Below, piece after piece: positions 49,831 through 57,354 of a stretch of DNA of 61,070 nucleotides. The position numbers and the translations under genes are program-made. The notes beneath the pieces were generated by a model. The model saw only the letters and a list, made by a program, of their open reading frames with translations, searched no databases and had not been told where the DNA came from. The stretch comes from a virus. Position 1 is the stretch's first letter. Each line of letters opens with the position of its first letter. The DNA lies in the IMG/VR virus record IMGVR_UViG_3300042465_007053, positions 1-61,070 of that record; one strand, written 5' to 3'.

Positions 49831-49884
49831 GATGGATTTACGTCCCTACGTTACAAGAACGTCCTTGGGGCGTCGGGGGCGTTC

Positions 49885-49922
49885 GATGTAGAACGGGCGC
49901 GATGTAGAACTCGTTCTACATC
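49885..49922. promoter_or_regulatory. Operator-like repeats: GATGTAGAAC in two direct and one inverted copy
   Basis: GATGTAGAAC occurs at 49885-49894 and 49901-49910, and its inverse GTTCTACATC at 49913-49922, so the second and third form a palindrome with a 2-base centre. A looser inverted pair (GAACG...CGTTC) lies just before at about 49857-49884. The group is upstream of the TTGACA promoter and downstream of the helicase-loader gene. A dimeric repressor or activator site is likely. Confidence 0.6.
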
Positions 49923-49961
49923 CTATCCTCATATACTGTTACCGAAAAAAGCCATAAGTGT

Positions 49962-50684
49962 TCATACGGCAGTCTGTTCTCGAAACGATGCCCACTCGCA
50001 CGGGATCACTCCTCCGTGCTCCTGCATCCGACTCATGATCGAGGGGTTGATCGTGGCCTTGAACTCCTTGGAAGTCTGGTTGCTGATGAGGATCGTGTCC
50101 CGCTGCGCTGCGTATCGTCTGTCCACGATGTCCGTCAGGATGCGATCCTTGTGTTTCGAGTCCTCTGAAACTTCATGCAGTTCGTCGAGGATCAGCAGTT
50201 CGGCCTTCACCAGAGCGTTCAGCCTCCGCTCCATCCTGTCCATTTCGATTGTCCCGAAGTCCGCATACATCGCCTTCAGCTTCGAGATCAGGCCCGTGGT
50301 TTTCTCGTAAATGACCATGCGGCGTCGGCCCACGCCCTTGCCCGCCATGTAGCCAAGGTGATCGGCCCACGCCCACTTCTGCACGATCTGCGCGGCGATG
50401 CTCGTCTTGCCTGTCCCTCGCGGGCCAACCAGCGCGACCACCGCGCCTGTGTCCTTGAGGAAGTCGAGGCATTCCCTCGCCGCTTTGCGCTGCGCGTGGT
50501 TGCGGGAATCCATGCCGCTGTTGAGCAAGTCGTCTTTGCACGCTCGCTTGTCGAATCCCGCCTCAACAAGAACGGGAAGGATGAAGGTGTTGAAGTCTCG
50601 CTCCCGCGCCTGCTCTGGAGACATGGGTGTGATCTTGGCGAGCATTGCCGCCACTTCGCTTTCAATGTTGTCGAATGGGTTCAT
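49962..50684 (-). CDS. DnaC/IstB-like AAA+ helicase loader, 240 aa
   Basis: AAA+ motifs are clear: Walker A GPRGTGKTS (87-95), Walker B LLILDELHE (163-171), sensor-1 ISNQT (about 200-204) and an SRM arginine finger (218-220). The N-terminal 60 residues would contact the replicative helicase. Such proteins load the host DnaB helicase onto phage origins. It follows the initiator-like gene by 2 bases, the usual initiator/loader pair. No phage DnaB-type helicase was found, so the host enzyme is the likely partner. Confidence 0.88.
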   Translation of the reverse strand: MNPFDNIESEVAAMLAKITPMSPEQARERDFNTFILPVLVEAGFDKRACKDDLLNSGMDSRNHAQRKAARECLDFLKDTGAVVALVGPRGTGKTSIAAQIVQKWAWADHLGYMAGKGVGRRRMVIYEKTTGLISKLKAMYADFGTIEMDRMERRLNALVKAELLILDELHEVSEDSKHKDRILTDIVDRRYAAQRDTILISNQTSKEFKATINPSIMSRMQEHGGVIPCEWASFREQTAV

Positions 50685-50686
50685 GG

Positions 50687-51469
50687 TTAAAAGGGTTCGT
50701 CTGGTGCGTTGGGATCGATTTTCACGATCAGTTTGTCGCCCCCGAAATCTTCAGGGTATTCGCCGTGGCGAGGGTTTTTGACTGGAACTGATTTCGGAGC
50801 GAAGAGTCCTTTCCAGCCGTTCGATATTGTGGTTCGGATTGCTTCAATCGCGGCTGATTCGCCCCACTCCGCCATTTCCTTGAGCTTCGCGCTAACGCTT
50901 TGGGGTTGGAGTTTGACGAATCTGGAAGCAGCGCGAAAAATGATGTAGTCGTTCCAAGCAATCTTGAATGCTTCGGTATCCAGCGCGATTGGAAAAACAG
51001 ACGGCGAAGCCGACGCTGGTTCTTGGTGGTTCTTTACGGTTCCTGATGGTTCCTTACGGATCGGGTGATCTGGACTGCCACTTCCACTGTCAGTTCCACT
51101 GCCACTTCCACTGCCACCCCGTTTCGCCCTGATCTGATTTCGCCCTGATCCAGCTTCACCCCCATTTACAGGGACGGAGCCGTTAGTGGGGTGATCTGGC
51201 TTCACCCCTAAAAGGCGGTAAAGATTGGTGCCATTTCTGCCTTTACCGATAAGGATTTCCAGTTTTTTGTCCTTTTCGAGTTCGCGGCAGACAATCTGCA
51301 CAAAACGGGGTGTCGAGCGGGACTTTTGGGCGAGCCTTTCGACGCCGGGGTAGGCCAGCCCGCCCGCATCCGCAAAGTCTGCTATCGCCAGAGCGACGAG
51401 CAGCTTCGTCTTGTCCTTCTCGGTGTAGTATGGATCGCGCCAGACTGCGGTAAGATATTCGAGGCTCAT
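50687..51469 (-). CDS. Replication initiator-like winged-helix protein (lambda O/DnaD type), 260 aa
   Basis: Start set at ATG 51469 (MSLEYLTAVWRD), overlapping the Cro-like gene's stop. The N-terminal 100 residues form a winged helix of the phage initiator type (KTKLLVALAIADFADAGGLAYPGVERLAQKS...). A Gly/Ser-rich flexible linker follows (GSGSGSGTDSGSGS, from a short DNA repeat near 51076-51117). The C-terminal 100 residues are a DnaD-like helical part (AFKIAWNDYIIFRAASRFVK). The linker DNA could contain origin-like repeats, as in lambda O, but I see no clear iterons. Confidence 0.78.
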   Translation of the reverse strand: MSLEYLTAVWRDPYYTEKDKTKLLVALAIADFADAGGLAYPGVERLAQKSRSTPRFVQIVCRELEKDKKLEILIGKGRNGTNLYRLLGVKPDHPTNGSVPVNGGEAGSGRNQIRAKRGGSGSGSGTDSGSGSPDHPIRKEPSGTVKNHQEPASASPSVFPIALDTEAFKIAWNDYIIFRAASRFVKLQPQSVSAKLKEMAEWGESAAIEAIRTTISNGWKGLFAPKSVPVKNPRHGEYPEDFGGDKLIVKIDPNAPDEPF

Positions 51470-51645
51470 TTGATGTATGCCTCCCTGATTGGTAATGAAA
51501 GGAGCGCAAGCCACGCCTCCTTCGATACTGGCCGAGCACCAGTTTCTCTACGGGTTATGGATACTCGATCCACGCCGAGCGCATCGGCGACCTCCTGTTG
51601 CGTTCCTCGTCTATGGCGTTCAGCCTTGTATTTGGTGGCGGTCAT
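51466..51645 (-). CDS. Cro-like helix-turn-helix regulator, 59 aa
   Basis: Start set at ATG 51645 (MTATKYKAER), since the longer frame runs through the intergenic control region. The protein is almost entirely one Cro/C1-type helix-turn-helix (RRGTQQEVADALGVDRVSITRRETGARPVSKEAWLALL). It faces the plus-strand early operon across a 249-base divergent region, the usual place for a small switch regulator. No full-length C1 with a cleavage domain was found. Confidence 0.8.
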   Translation of the reverse strand: MTATKYKAERHRRGTQQEVADALGVDRVSITRRETGARPVSKEAWLALLSLPIREAYIK

Positions 51646-51894
51646 GGGTGATTTCCGTTTGTAACCAACGGTTTCATCCCGTGCAAGAACTTTCTCAAAC
51701 TTTCGTATCGGACAGGGGAGCGCGGCCCACGCTGACCACCCCCATGAACAGCGCGGGCCGCTATCCGCTGGTGCTTCCACAAAGATGCCCACTACGGAGT
51801 GCGCGGCGGATACTCCCTGCAAAATTATTGTGCAAGAAATTAAAAAAGAGATTGACTTAGGTATGACAGCAGGTATGACGGTGCGAAACACCCT
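51646..51894. promoter_or_regulatory. Divergent control region with rightward promoter and repeated sites
   Basis: No gene was found in these 249 bases. Rightward, TTGACT (51852-51857) and TATGAC (51874-51879) are 16 bases apart, and the ATG follows 15 bases after the -10, so the leader is very short. Two direct GGTATGAC copies (from 51860 and 51872) overlap this promoter. GTGCAAGAA occurs twice (51681-51689 and 51830-51838) and an imperfect AACC/GGTT palindrome lies near 51663. These are candidate operators for the Cro-like or XRE protein. Confidence 0.6.
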
Positions 51895-52155
51895 ATGAAA
51901 CGAAAGAACCCATACACCAAACTCCTCGAAATCGGACGCCGCTTTGCATCCGCGCTGCAATGTCGAAAGATCACCAACCTGTTTTACTTCAACGCCAAGG
52001 ATCTCAAGGAGCGGAAGGGGTTTGTCTTGGACGGGCTTTATGAGCGCGTGATTGCCGCTGAACAACTGAACCATGACGTTCTGATACGAGCCAACGATAA
52101 AGGCATGAGCATCGAGTATCGGGAGCGCGTGAAAATCCCAAACGAACTTCTATGA
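51895..52155 (+). CDS. Early hypothetical protein, 86 aa
   Basis: First gene of the rightward early operon. A basic N-terminus (MKRKNPYTKLLEIGRR) leads to an alpha/beta protein with no known domain. Its stop overlaps the next ATG (52152-52155). The leader is too short for a Shine-Dalgarno site. Function unknown. Confidence 0.7.
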   Translation: MKRKNPYTKLLEIGRRFASALQCRKITNLFYFNAKDLKERKGFVLDGLYERVIAAEQLNHDVLIRANDKGMSIEYRERVKIPNELL

Positions 52156-52295
52156 AGAAACCCAAAAAAGAAACCCGCCAGCAACGCTGGATCACGAAGC
52201 AGAGGGCCGCTGGCCGCTGCGCCGTGTGCGGCAGGCCGAGCCGCCGCACCTACCGCTGTCGCGCCTGCTACGAGCGCAACAAGGGGGCCAAATGA
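52152..52295 (+). CDS. Small zinc-finger protein, 47 aa
   Basis: The frame from ATG 52152 gives MKKPKKETRQQRWITKQRAA and then C-x2-C (CAVCGRP) and C-x2-C (CRACYER), a mini zinc ribbon in a very basic protein. ATGA overlaps couple it to both neighbours. Probably nucleic-acid binding. Confidence 0.65.
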   Translation: MKKPKKETRQQRWITKQRAAGRCAVCGRPSRRTYRCRACYERNKGAK

Positions 52296-52555
52296 GCACT
52301 ACACCACAAACAGATGCCGCCCGATTGACTGAGCCGTATCTTGTGCGGGAACTGTCTTTCGAGGTTGTTCGCGCAGAGGTCATGGAGGAACTCGAAACCG
52401 AACTCGCCGCAGTAACCGCCGAACGGGATGCGCTGAAAGCCAAACTCGCCACCATTAACCACATCGCAATGTCTCTATTCGTCCGCGCCACAAGCAGCGA
52501 AGTCACTGGAGAAATGGCAGAGATAGGACGGCTATCGAGGGAGGATGGGCAATGA
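52292..52555 (+). CDS. Hypothetical coiled-coil protein, 87 aa
   Basis: Start at ATG 52292 (MSTTPQTDAARLTEPY). A long Glu/Ala/Leu helix (VMEELETELAAVTAERDALK) dominates, then an amphipathic tail. Coupled by 4-base overlaps on both sides. No family is recognised. Confidence 0.65.
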   Translation: MSTTPQTDAARLTEPYLVRELSFEVVRAEVMEELETELAAVTAERDALKAKLATINHIAMSLFVRATSSEVTGEMAEIGRLSREDGQ

Positions 52556-52716
52556 TCGAAACACCCGAACAACTCCGCCGAGAAATCGCCTATCGAGTGG
52601 ACGAGCGCATCGGCATTATGACGCTAGGCGCGCTGCCGTCTAAAGCGGTTGTCGAGTTTGCGGAGAATGAAGCGCGGGCGTGGGCAGAGATGCACTATCC
52701 CCACCTACTTCAATGA
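52552..52716 (+). CDS. Hypothetical protein, 54 aa
   Basis: The frame from ATG 52552 (MIETPEQLRREIAYRVDERI...) is a small helical protein with a HYPH near its end. Accepted because it fits exactly between coupled neighbours with ATGA overlaps. Function unknown. Confidence 0.6.
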   Translation: MIETPEQLRREIAYRVDERIGIMTLGALPSKAVVEFAENEARAWAEMHYPHLLQ

Positions 52717-52775
52717 AAACCCATCTCGATCACACCCACGAAGCTCGAAAAATAGCGGGCGGAAAACAGTTCTAA
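52713..52775 (+). CDS. Very small basic peptide, 20 aa
   Basis: MKTHLDHTHEARKIAGGKQF, His/Lys-rich, begins at an ATG overlapping the previous stop and ends 3 bases before the next ATG. The spacing fits the operon, but at 20 codons it could be chance. It might instead act as a coupling leader for the downstream gene. Confidence 0.35.
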   Translation: MKTHLDHTHEARKIAGGKQF

Positions 52776-52778
52776 AAT

Positions 52779-53405
52779 ATGCACCACACACAAAACGCAT
52801 CCGTTCCAGTTCACCGCTACGGGCTGGTATCTCGCGCCATCCTGACAGGCATGGATAAAACACAGGCGGATATTTACGAGAAGTGCGTGATTTTCGGGAT
52901 TACCAGCGTGCCGAGTCGAGCACTGATGTTTTCCATCTTGTGCGAAAGCGGGGCGCAATGGGCAAGGATTCCGCTGAATATGCTACGGCATGAGTTGCCA
53001 GAGAATGGCACTGCGATGCACCCGCTGCATGAGTTGCAAATGTGGGATAGTCACGGATGGGAGTTTTCCGTGACGGCATACGAATACCTCCGCGACATGG
53101 CTTGCACGTTCAGGATGCGCGACGGGCAGGAAGTCCCCGCGAGCTACTGGTTCACTCTCGACCACACGGATAACGGATGGAGCCTCTATCCGCCAGAGCA
53201 CAAGTGTTATCATATCCTGTTGCTCGAAGATGGAACGGGACAGATCGCCGCACAGCCAAACAACCGCATCCAATGGAAAGACGATTCTTTCACCAACCAC
53301 GCGCTGCCATTGGACTATCGGGTGATGTGCGAAAATACATTCCATGCGGAAGTCAGCCGTAACGCGCAGGAGACGGCATTTACGAAGGAGGAAACAAAAT
53401 TATGA
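52779..53405 (+). CDS. Hypothetical protein, 208 aa
   Basis: The N-terminal 60 residues are helical (SRAILTGMDKTQADIYEKCVIFG), the rest is beta-rich with many Trp, Tyr and His (SYWFTLDHTDNGWSLYPPEHK). No recognised domain. The stop lies 17 bases before the methyltransferase start, so the two are probably co-transcribed. A link to DNA methylation is only contextual. Confidence 0.65.
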   Translation: MHHTQNASVPVHRYGLVSRAILTGMDKTQADIYEKCVIFGITSVPSRALMFSILCESGAQWARIPLNMLRHELPENGTAMHPLHELQMWDSHGWEFSVTAYEYLRDMACTFRMRDGQEVPASYWFTLDHTDNGWSLYPPEHKCYHILLLEDGTGQIAAQPNNRIQWKDDSFTNHALPLDYRVMCENTFHAEVSRNAQETAFTKEETKL

Positions 53406-53421
53406 GCGCAAACAACAGACC

Positions 53422-54753
53422 ATGACAAAGCACGTCATCGAAAAGAACGGACTCACCGCCACCCTGTATCATGCCAACAACCTCGATGCCCTGAAAGAGA
53501 TCCGAGACTGCCACGCCTGCGTCACCGACCCACCCTACGGACTCAGCTTCATGGGAAAGAAATGGGACTACGATGTTCCCACACAGGAACAATGGACGGC
53601 AGTTCTCAACTCACTCAGGAGCGGGGCGCACCTTCTCAGCTTCGCAGGAACCCGAACACAACACCGTATGGCAGTCCGAATCGAGGACGCAGGGTTCGAG
53701 ATCCGCGACATGATCGCATGGGTGTATGGCAGTGGGTTTCCTAAGTCGCTGGACATTGGAAAAGCTCTGGACAAGGCAGCAGGAGCAGAGAGGGAAATCA
53801 CAGGCATCACCGCAGGTATGGGAAAACAAAACCCCGAATGGAACGGCACCGCCCAAGGCCGAGCCGAGAACTCGTTTAAGCCCGAATACAACACCACCGC
53901 CCCCGCCACCGAAGAAGCAAAGGCATGGGACGGATGGGGCACCGCCCTCAAGCCCGCAATGGAACCGATCACCCTCGCCAGAAAACCCCTGAACGGCACC
54001 GTGGCCCACAACATCCTGACAAACGCCACAGGAGGCATCAACATAGACGGATGTAGGGTGAGCACTCCAGACGTTATCACCCAAAGCGGCGAGAAACAGG
54101 ACTTGCCAAGGGGAGCCTGCGCGGAAGGACATGATCGCCCGAACGCCACCATGTTCAGAACAGGTAAGCCCAAGGAAAGACAAGGGCCAGCAAACCACCA
54201 AGGCCGCTGGCCCGCCAACATCATCCATGACGGTAGCCAGCAAGTCCTTGACCTGTTCCCTGACACCCAATCAGGCAAAGGCAACACCAGACGCATCCCG
54301 CACCAAACAACCAGCATGGCAGGAACCCTCGGCCAACTCGACAGAGAAGAAATCAGCTACGGCGACCAAGGCTCCGCCGCCAGATTCTTCTACTGCCCAA
54401 AAGCCTCCCGCTCAGAAAGAGACGAAGGACTCGACCACATCGCCCACACACCAGCAGGCGAAATCACCGATAGACAAGAAAACAGCGCAGGACTCAATAG
54501 CCCAAGAGCAGGCGCAGGCAGAACTTCAGGCGGCAAAAACACCCACCCAACAGTCAAACCCCTCCAACTCATGCGCTACCTCGCCCGCCTCATCACCCCA
54601 CCTCAAGGAACCATCCTCGACCCGTGGATGGGTTCAGGCTCAACAGGCATCGCCGCTCTCCAAGAAGGCTTCAACTTCATCGGAATCGAACTCGACCCAC
54701 GCCACTTCCAAACAGCACTCCAAAGAATCACCAACCAAACCACAACCCCATAG
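53422..54753 (+). CDS. DNA methyltransferase, beta class (N6-A or N4-C), 443 aa
   Basis: Catalytic motif IV TDPPYG (35-40) comes first, and the SAM-binding motif I DPWMGSGSTG with downstream FIGIELD is at the C-terminus, preceded by HPTVKPLQLMRYL. That order defines the beta class. The about 300 residues between hold the target-recognition region and an Asn/Gly/Thr-rich insert. DPPY fits N6-adenine best, but N4-cytosine is possible. No cognate restriction enzyme is nearby, so it is a solitary enzyme, perhaps for evasion of host restriction. Start at ATG 53422. The coding strand is strongly A/C-rich. Confidence 0.88.
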   Translation: MTKHVIEKNGLTATLYHANNLDALKEIRDCHACVTDPPYGLSFMGKKWDYDVPTQEQWTAVLNSLRSGAHLLSFAGTRTQHRMAVRIEDAGFEIRDMIAWVYGSGFPKSLDIGKALDKAAGAEREITGITAGMGKQNPEWNGTAQGRAENSFKPEYNTTAPATEEAKAWDGWGTALKPAMEPITLARKPLNGTVAHNILTNATGGINIDGCRVSTPDVITQSGEKQDLPRGACAEGHDRPNATMFRTGKPKERQGPANHQGRWPANIIHDGSQQVLDLFPDTQSGKGNTRRIPHQTTSMAGTLGQLDREEISYGDQGSAARFFYCPKASRSERDEGLDHIAHTPAGEITDRQENSAGLNSPRAGAGRTSGGKNTHPTVKPLQLMRYLARLITPPQGTILDPWMGSGSTGIAALQEGFNFIGIELDPRHFQTALQRITNQTTTP

Positions 54754-54771
54754 GAAAAACCCCACAAAAAT

Positions 54772-55143
54772 ATGACCGACCAAGACTACACAGACTACCG
54801 CGCACTCTGCTCCCAACTCGACAAAGTGCTCGCCCCATTCGTAAAAGACCACAGAACCCTCAACATCGCCTCCAGAGCCACAGGCACAGCATTCATGGCA
54901 ATCATCATGGCACAAGAGAAAGGCGACATGAATGCCGTTTTCAAAGCCTGCCATAACAGCCTCCAAGAATCCGCTCAAGACATGGCAGACGAGGCCCGCA
55001 GAAAACAAGAGGCACGGGCCGTCCCGCCAAAGGGACTATGCACCCACGGAGTCCCACTGAACACCCGCTGCGCCAAATGTGACGCATGGCTCCACGCCCA
55101 CCTGACAAAGCCAAAAGGCAACCCACGCGCAGGGAACTCCTAG
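54772..55143 (+). CDS. Hypothetical protein with C-terminal zinc knuckle, 123 aa
   Basis: A helical N-terminal 85 residues (SQLDKVLAPFVKDHRTLN...) end in CTHGVPLNTRCAKCDAWLH. This Cys/His motif (C-T-H-G...C-x2-C...H) is one seen in small phage zinc-finger families. It follows the methyltransferase by 18 bases in the same A/C-rich composition. Last convincing gene before the rightward terminator. Confidence 0.7.
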   Translation: MTDQDYTDYRALCSQLDKVLAPFVKDHRTLNIASRATGTAFMAIIMAQEKGDMNAVFKACHNSLQESAQDMADEARRKQEARAVPPKGLCTHGVPLNTRCAKCDAWLHAHLTKPKGNPRAGNS

Positions 55144-55460
55144 AGCAAGCCACCAAAGCGAAGCCTCACGGGAAGGTTCCACGTATCAGAGCGAGGCAGT
55201 TGAATATACCAGACCTCCGACTTGGGCGGATGCGCCTCGCCGCCTTCGTCTGCCTTCCGCCGTGCCGCCGTGGGCTGGATGCGCCGCGCCTGCCGCCTCG
55301 CCATGCTGTCGTCATGTCCTTGTCCATGCCGTCGTGCCCGCTCGTCGTATCGGATTGGCTGGCGGGGATGTGAGCGGGGGCGAGTTCGTGGCTGATTGGC
55401 TCGGATTCGGACGCTCTAGGATGCCCGTGCTCGCGTTTTGATTCTCATTTAGTATGACGG

Positions 55461-55483
55461 ACGCGGGTGTTTTCCCGCGTTTT
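55461..55483 (+). terminator. Rightward rho-independent terminator of the early operon
   Basis: ACGCGGG (55461-55467) and CCCGCGT (55474-55480) pair around a 6-base loop and are followed by TTT. The hairpin lies in the about 400-base stretch 55144-55539, which holds no convincing gene. A further GTATGACGG copy (55452-55460) abuts the stem. It also separates the plus-strand early operon from the convergent small-terminase gene. Confidence 0.65.
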
Positions 55484-55539
55484 CGGACACCTTCTCTCTG
55501 ACGGCTTCATTCTCAATAAGCCATCCCGCCTCTGTCCTG

Positions 55540-56244
55540 CTATGGTTCGGGCAGGCTCGGCGTGGTGCTCGGTGCCGATAGTTGGCCCGATACCGTGGGC
55601 GAGAGTCGCCTGACCGCATCGCGGATCGCTTCGGGGCTTGCCATGATGACCGTGTTATTAGTGGTCTGCTCGGTCTTGAGTGCTCGGCGGTCGAAGACTT
55701 CGGGCCGTAGTCCTTTGAGGAGTTCGACGTGTAGCTTCTCGCTGTATTCGCGCCTGTATCCGATAAGCTGGCCCATCTGGTAGATAGGCACCAGCCTGCC
55801 CTCGGTGGCTGCGCTCCATGCATCCGCTACGAGTGCATCAACGGCATCGGCGGCGGCGTCGGCTTCCACGGCCCTAAACGCTTCATCCTGTCGCCAACGC
55901 CTGAGAGTCTGCACCGTGACCTTGGCACGCTTGCAGGCCATCCGCTCGGCGGGGAAGTTGGCGAGGATCGCCAGATATGCCCGCTGCTCGATGGTTGGGA
56001 GGAATGTCACCTCGGAGCCGTCGCGCAGGATGTGCTTCTCCCATCCTTCGTTCGTCCCTCCTGCCGCTTTGCTCGCTCGTTCTTCTTCGTCTGTTGTCCA
56101 ATATACCGCCTTAGCGCGTTCTCCTTCTAGGTGTGCGGCGAGTGGTTGCGAGGGATGTGTGCCAATCTGTCCGTGAGGGCTTTGCTCGGTGTCTTGTTGG
56201 CTTTGCTCGGCTAGTTCGTGGGCTGTGAATGCTGGCGTGCTCAT
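55540..56244 (-). CDS. Small terminase subunit candidate, 234 aa
   Basis: The N-terminal 75 residues are polar and disordered. Then comes a helix-turn-helix (AERMACKRAKVTVQTLRRWRQDEAFRA), a long helix (ADAAADAVDALVADAWSAATEG), and the segment YQMGQLIGYRREYSEKLHVELLKGLRPEVFDRR. That order and the YS-E-L-LLKG-RP-F pattern are typical of phage small terminase subunits, which recognise DNA for packaging. It is about 6.4 kb from the large subunit, with its own upstream terminators, so probably its own promoter. Confidence 0.7.
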   Translation of the reverse strand: MSTPAFTAHELAEQSQQDTEQSPHGQIGTHPSQPLAAHLEGERAKAVYWTTDEEERASKAAGGTNEGWEKHILRDGSEVTFLPTIEQRAYLAILANFPAERMACKRAKVTVQTLRRWRQDEAFRAVEADAAADAVDALVADAWSAATEGRLVPIYQMGQLIGYRREYSEKLHVELLKGLRPEVFDRRALKTEQTTNNTVIMASPEAIRDAVRRLSPTVSGQLSAPSTTPSLPEP

Positions 56245-56288
56245 GCCTGTGACCTCTGCCCGACTTCCTGCCGCCAGTCAAGCAAGGG

Positions 56289-56348
56289 TTTTTACGGTTT
56301 TCCCGTAAAAAGGGAAATGCCCGCTTGCCGTGTTACTGGCGAGCGGGC
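56289..56348 (-). terminator. Two tandem hairpin terminators
   Basis: GCCCGCTTGCC (56319-56329) pairs with GGCGAGCGGGC (56338-56348). A second hairpin, TTTTTACGG (56289-56297) with CCGTAAAAA (56303-56311), has T/A-rich flanks for termination in either direction. They lie after the leftward gene ending at 56378 and before the small-terminase start at 56244. Confidence 0.7.
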
Positions 56349-56377
56349 TTTGTCGTCCCTCCTTTCTTGTGTGGGTT

Positions 56378-56563
56378 CTACTCTGCGTCTATGAAGTCGC
56401 TCAAATGTTGTGTGTGTCGTTCGTTGCTGGTTTCGCTCAAGTGGTTTTGGCAGTCGTCACAGTAGGGGTTCTCCGTTTCGTGTTGGCCTCGGCCCCACGT
56501 GAATACGGCCCGACATTCGGGGCAGGTGCCGCGCTGTGTTTGTGTTTTCGTGGTGTTTTTCAT
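56378..56563 (-). CDS. Small zinc-ribbon protein, 61 aa
   Basis: Start set at ATG 56563 (MKNTTKTQTQRG). C-x2-C (CPECRAVFTWGRG) and C-x2-C (CDDCQNHL) form a zinc ribbon. No further domain. It lies downstream of two small genes on the same strand and is followed by the tandem terminators. Function unknown, possibly nucleic-acid or partner binding. Confidence 0.65.
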   Translation of the reverse strand: MKNTTKTQTQRGTCPECRAVFTWGRGQHETENPYCDDCQNHLSETSNERHTQHLSDFIDAE

Positions 56564-56589
56564 TAGCTGGATGGTTGATCGGGCGTGGT

Positions 56590-56970
56590 TTAGTGACGGA
56601 ATCGCTCGGCGTTTCGTTCGGCCTGCTCCTGTGCTGCGTATACGGCGAGACGTTCCTCTAGCGTGCTGTCTGGCCCGCTGGTTTCCTCCCATTCGTCCAA
56701 GTCAATCACCCCCACCGCGTTCACCGCGTCCGCGAAGGCTTGCGCCTCGGCTCGGCTCTGTTTGATGCAGGGGGTTTCTTGGCCGTGCTCGTCGCGGTAG
56801 GTTCCTGCTCCGCGTGCGAGGAAGGTTTTGTGTGTGTATGTGGTCAGTTTCCCGCCGTGGCTCACGTCCGCCGTCACGAGACAGTCGAACGTGATGCCGA
56901 TCCCGTCCTCGGTTGGGCATTCGTAAAGGTCGCCCTCTAAAGGCTGGGCGTTGTAGTTGTAGCGTTTCAT
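56590..56970 (-). CDS. Hypothetical protein, 126 aa
   Basis: A beta-rich N-terminal region (GDLYECPTEDGIGITFDCLV) is followed by helices (AEAQAFADAVNAVG; TLEERLAVYAAQEQAERNAE). No motif is recognised. It is the middle gene of a three-gene leftward operon facing the plus-strand accessory genes across a divergent control region. Confidence 0.65.
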   Translation of the reverse strand: MKRYNYNAQPLEGDLYECPTEDGIGITFDCLVTADVSHGGKLTTYTHKTFLARGAGTYRDEHGQETPCIKQSRAEAQAFADAVNAVGVIDLDEWEETSGPDSTLEERLAVYAAQEQAERNAERFRH

Positions 56971-56992
56971 GGTCGTTTTTTGTCCGTGATTC

Positions 56993-57331
56993 TTACATTT
57001 CGAGGCTGGTGATCTTGTCCTCGGCGCGTTCCAAAACGTCTAGGATTTCGGCGGCTCGGCTAATGTCGCCCTCATACCGCGCCCATGCGTGCGGGTCTTG
57101 TGGTGATACTTCGCGGGCGGCTTGGTATGCTGCACGGGCGGCTTGCGCATACTGCTCGGCCCGCTCGATTGCGTGGTTGAAGTTTTGTGCGAGGTTGTCG
57201 AGTTCGTTTTGCAGGCGGCGGGCGGCTGTCCTGCTCGCTGCGTTTGCGATCTGCGACTCGTTGATCTGTTCCTGTGTTGGTGCGGGACTCGTCGCGCCCG
57301 CTGCGTTGGTGTTGGTGTTGGTGTTGCTCAT
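56993..57331 (-). CDS. Coiled-coil hypothetical protein, 112 aa
   Basis: A Thr/Asn/Ala-rich N-terminus is followed by about 80 residues of Ala/Glu/Arg helix (RRLQNELDNLAQNFNHAIER...). It has a rare clear Shine-Dalgarno sequence (AAGGAGGG, 2 bases before ATG). First gene of the leftward operon from the divergent region at 57332-57499. Function unknown. Confidence 0.7.
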   Translation of the reverse strand: MSNTNTNTNAAGATSPAPTQEQINESQIANAASRTAARRLQNELDNLAQNFNHAIERAEQYAQAARAAYQAAREVSPQDPHAWARYEGDISRAAEILDVLERAEDKITSLEM

Positions 57332-57354
57332 GGCCCTCCTTGTAGCGTCATTTT

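Noticed and set aside
55086-55373. Plus-strand 95-codon frame beginning MAPRPPDKAKRQ
   Set aside because: It overlaps the end of the better gene at 54772-55143 by 58 bases. Its second half is Arg/Pro/Cys-rich, as expected for non-coding GC-rich DNA, and it has no coupling signal.
56254-56282. Promoter for the small-terminase gene starting from TTGACT at 56282-56277
   Set aside because: No acceptable -10 element lies 15-19 bases downstream on the minus strand, so it was not listed as a feature.
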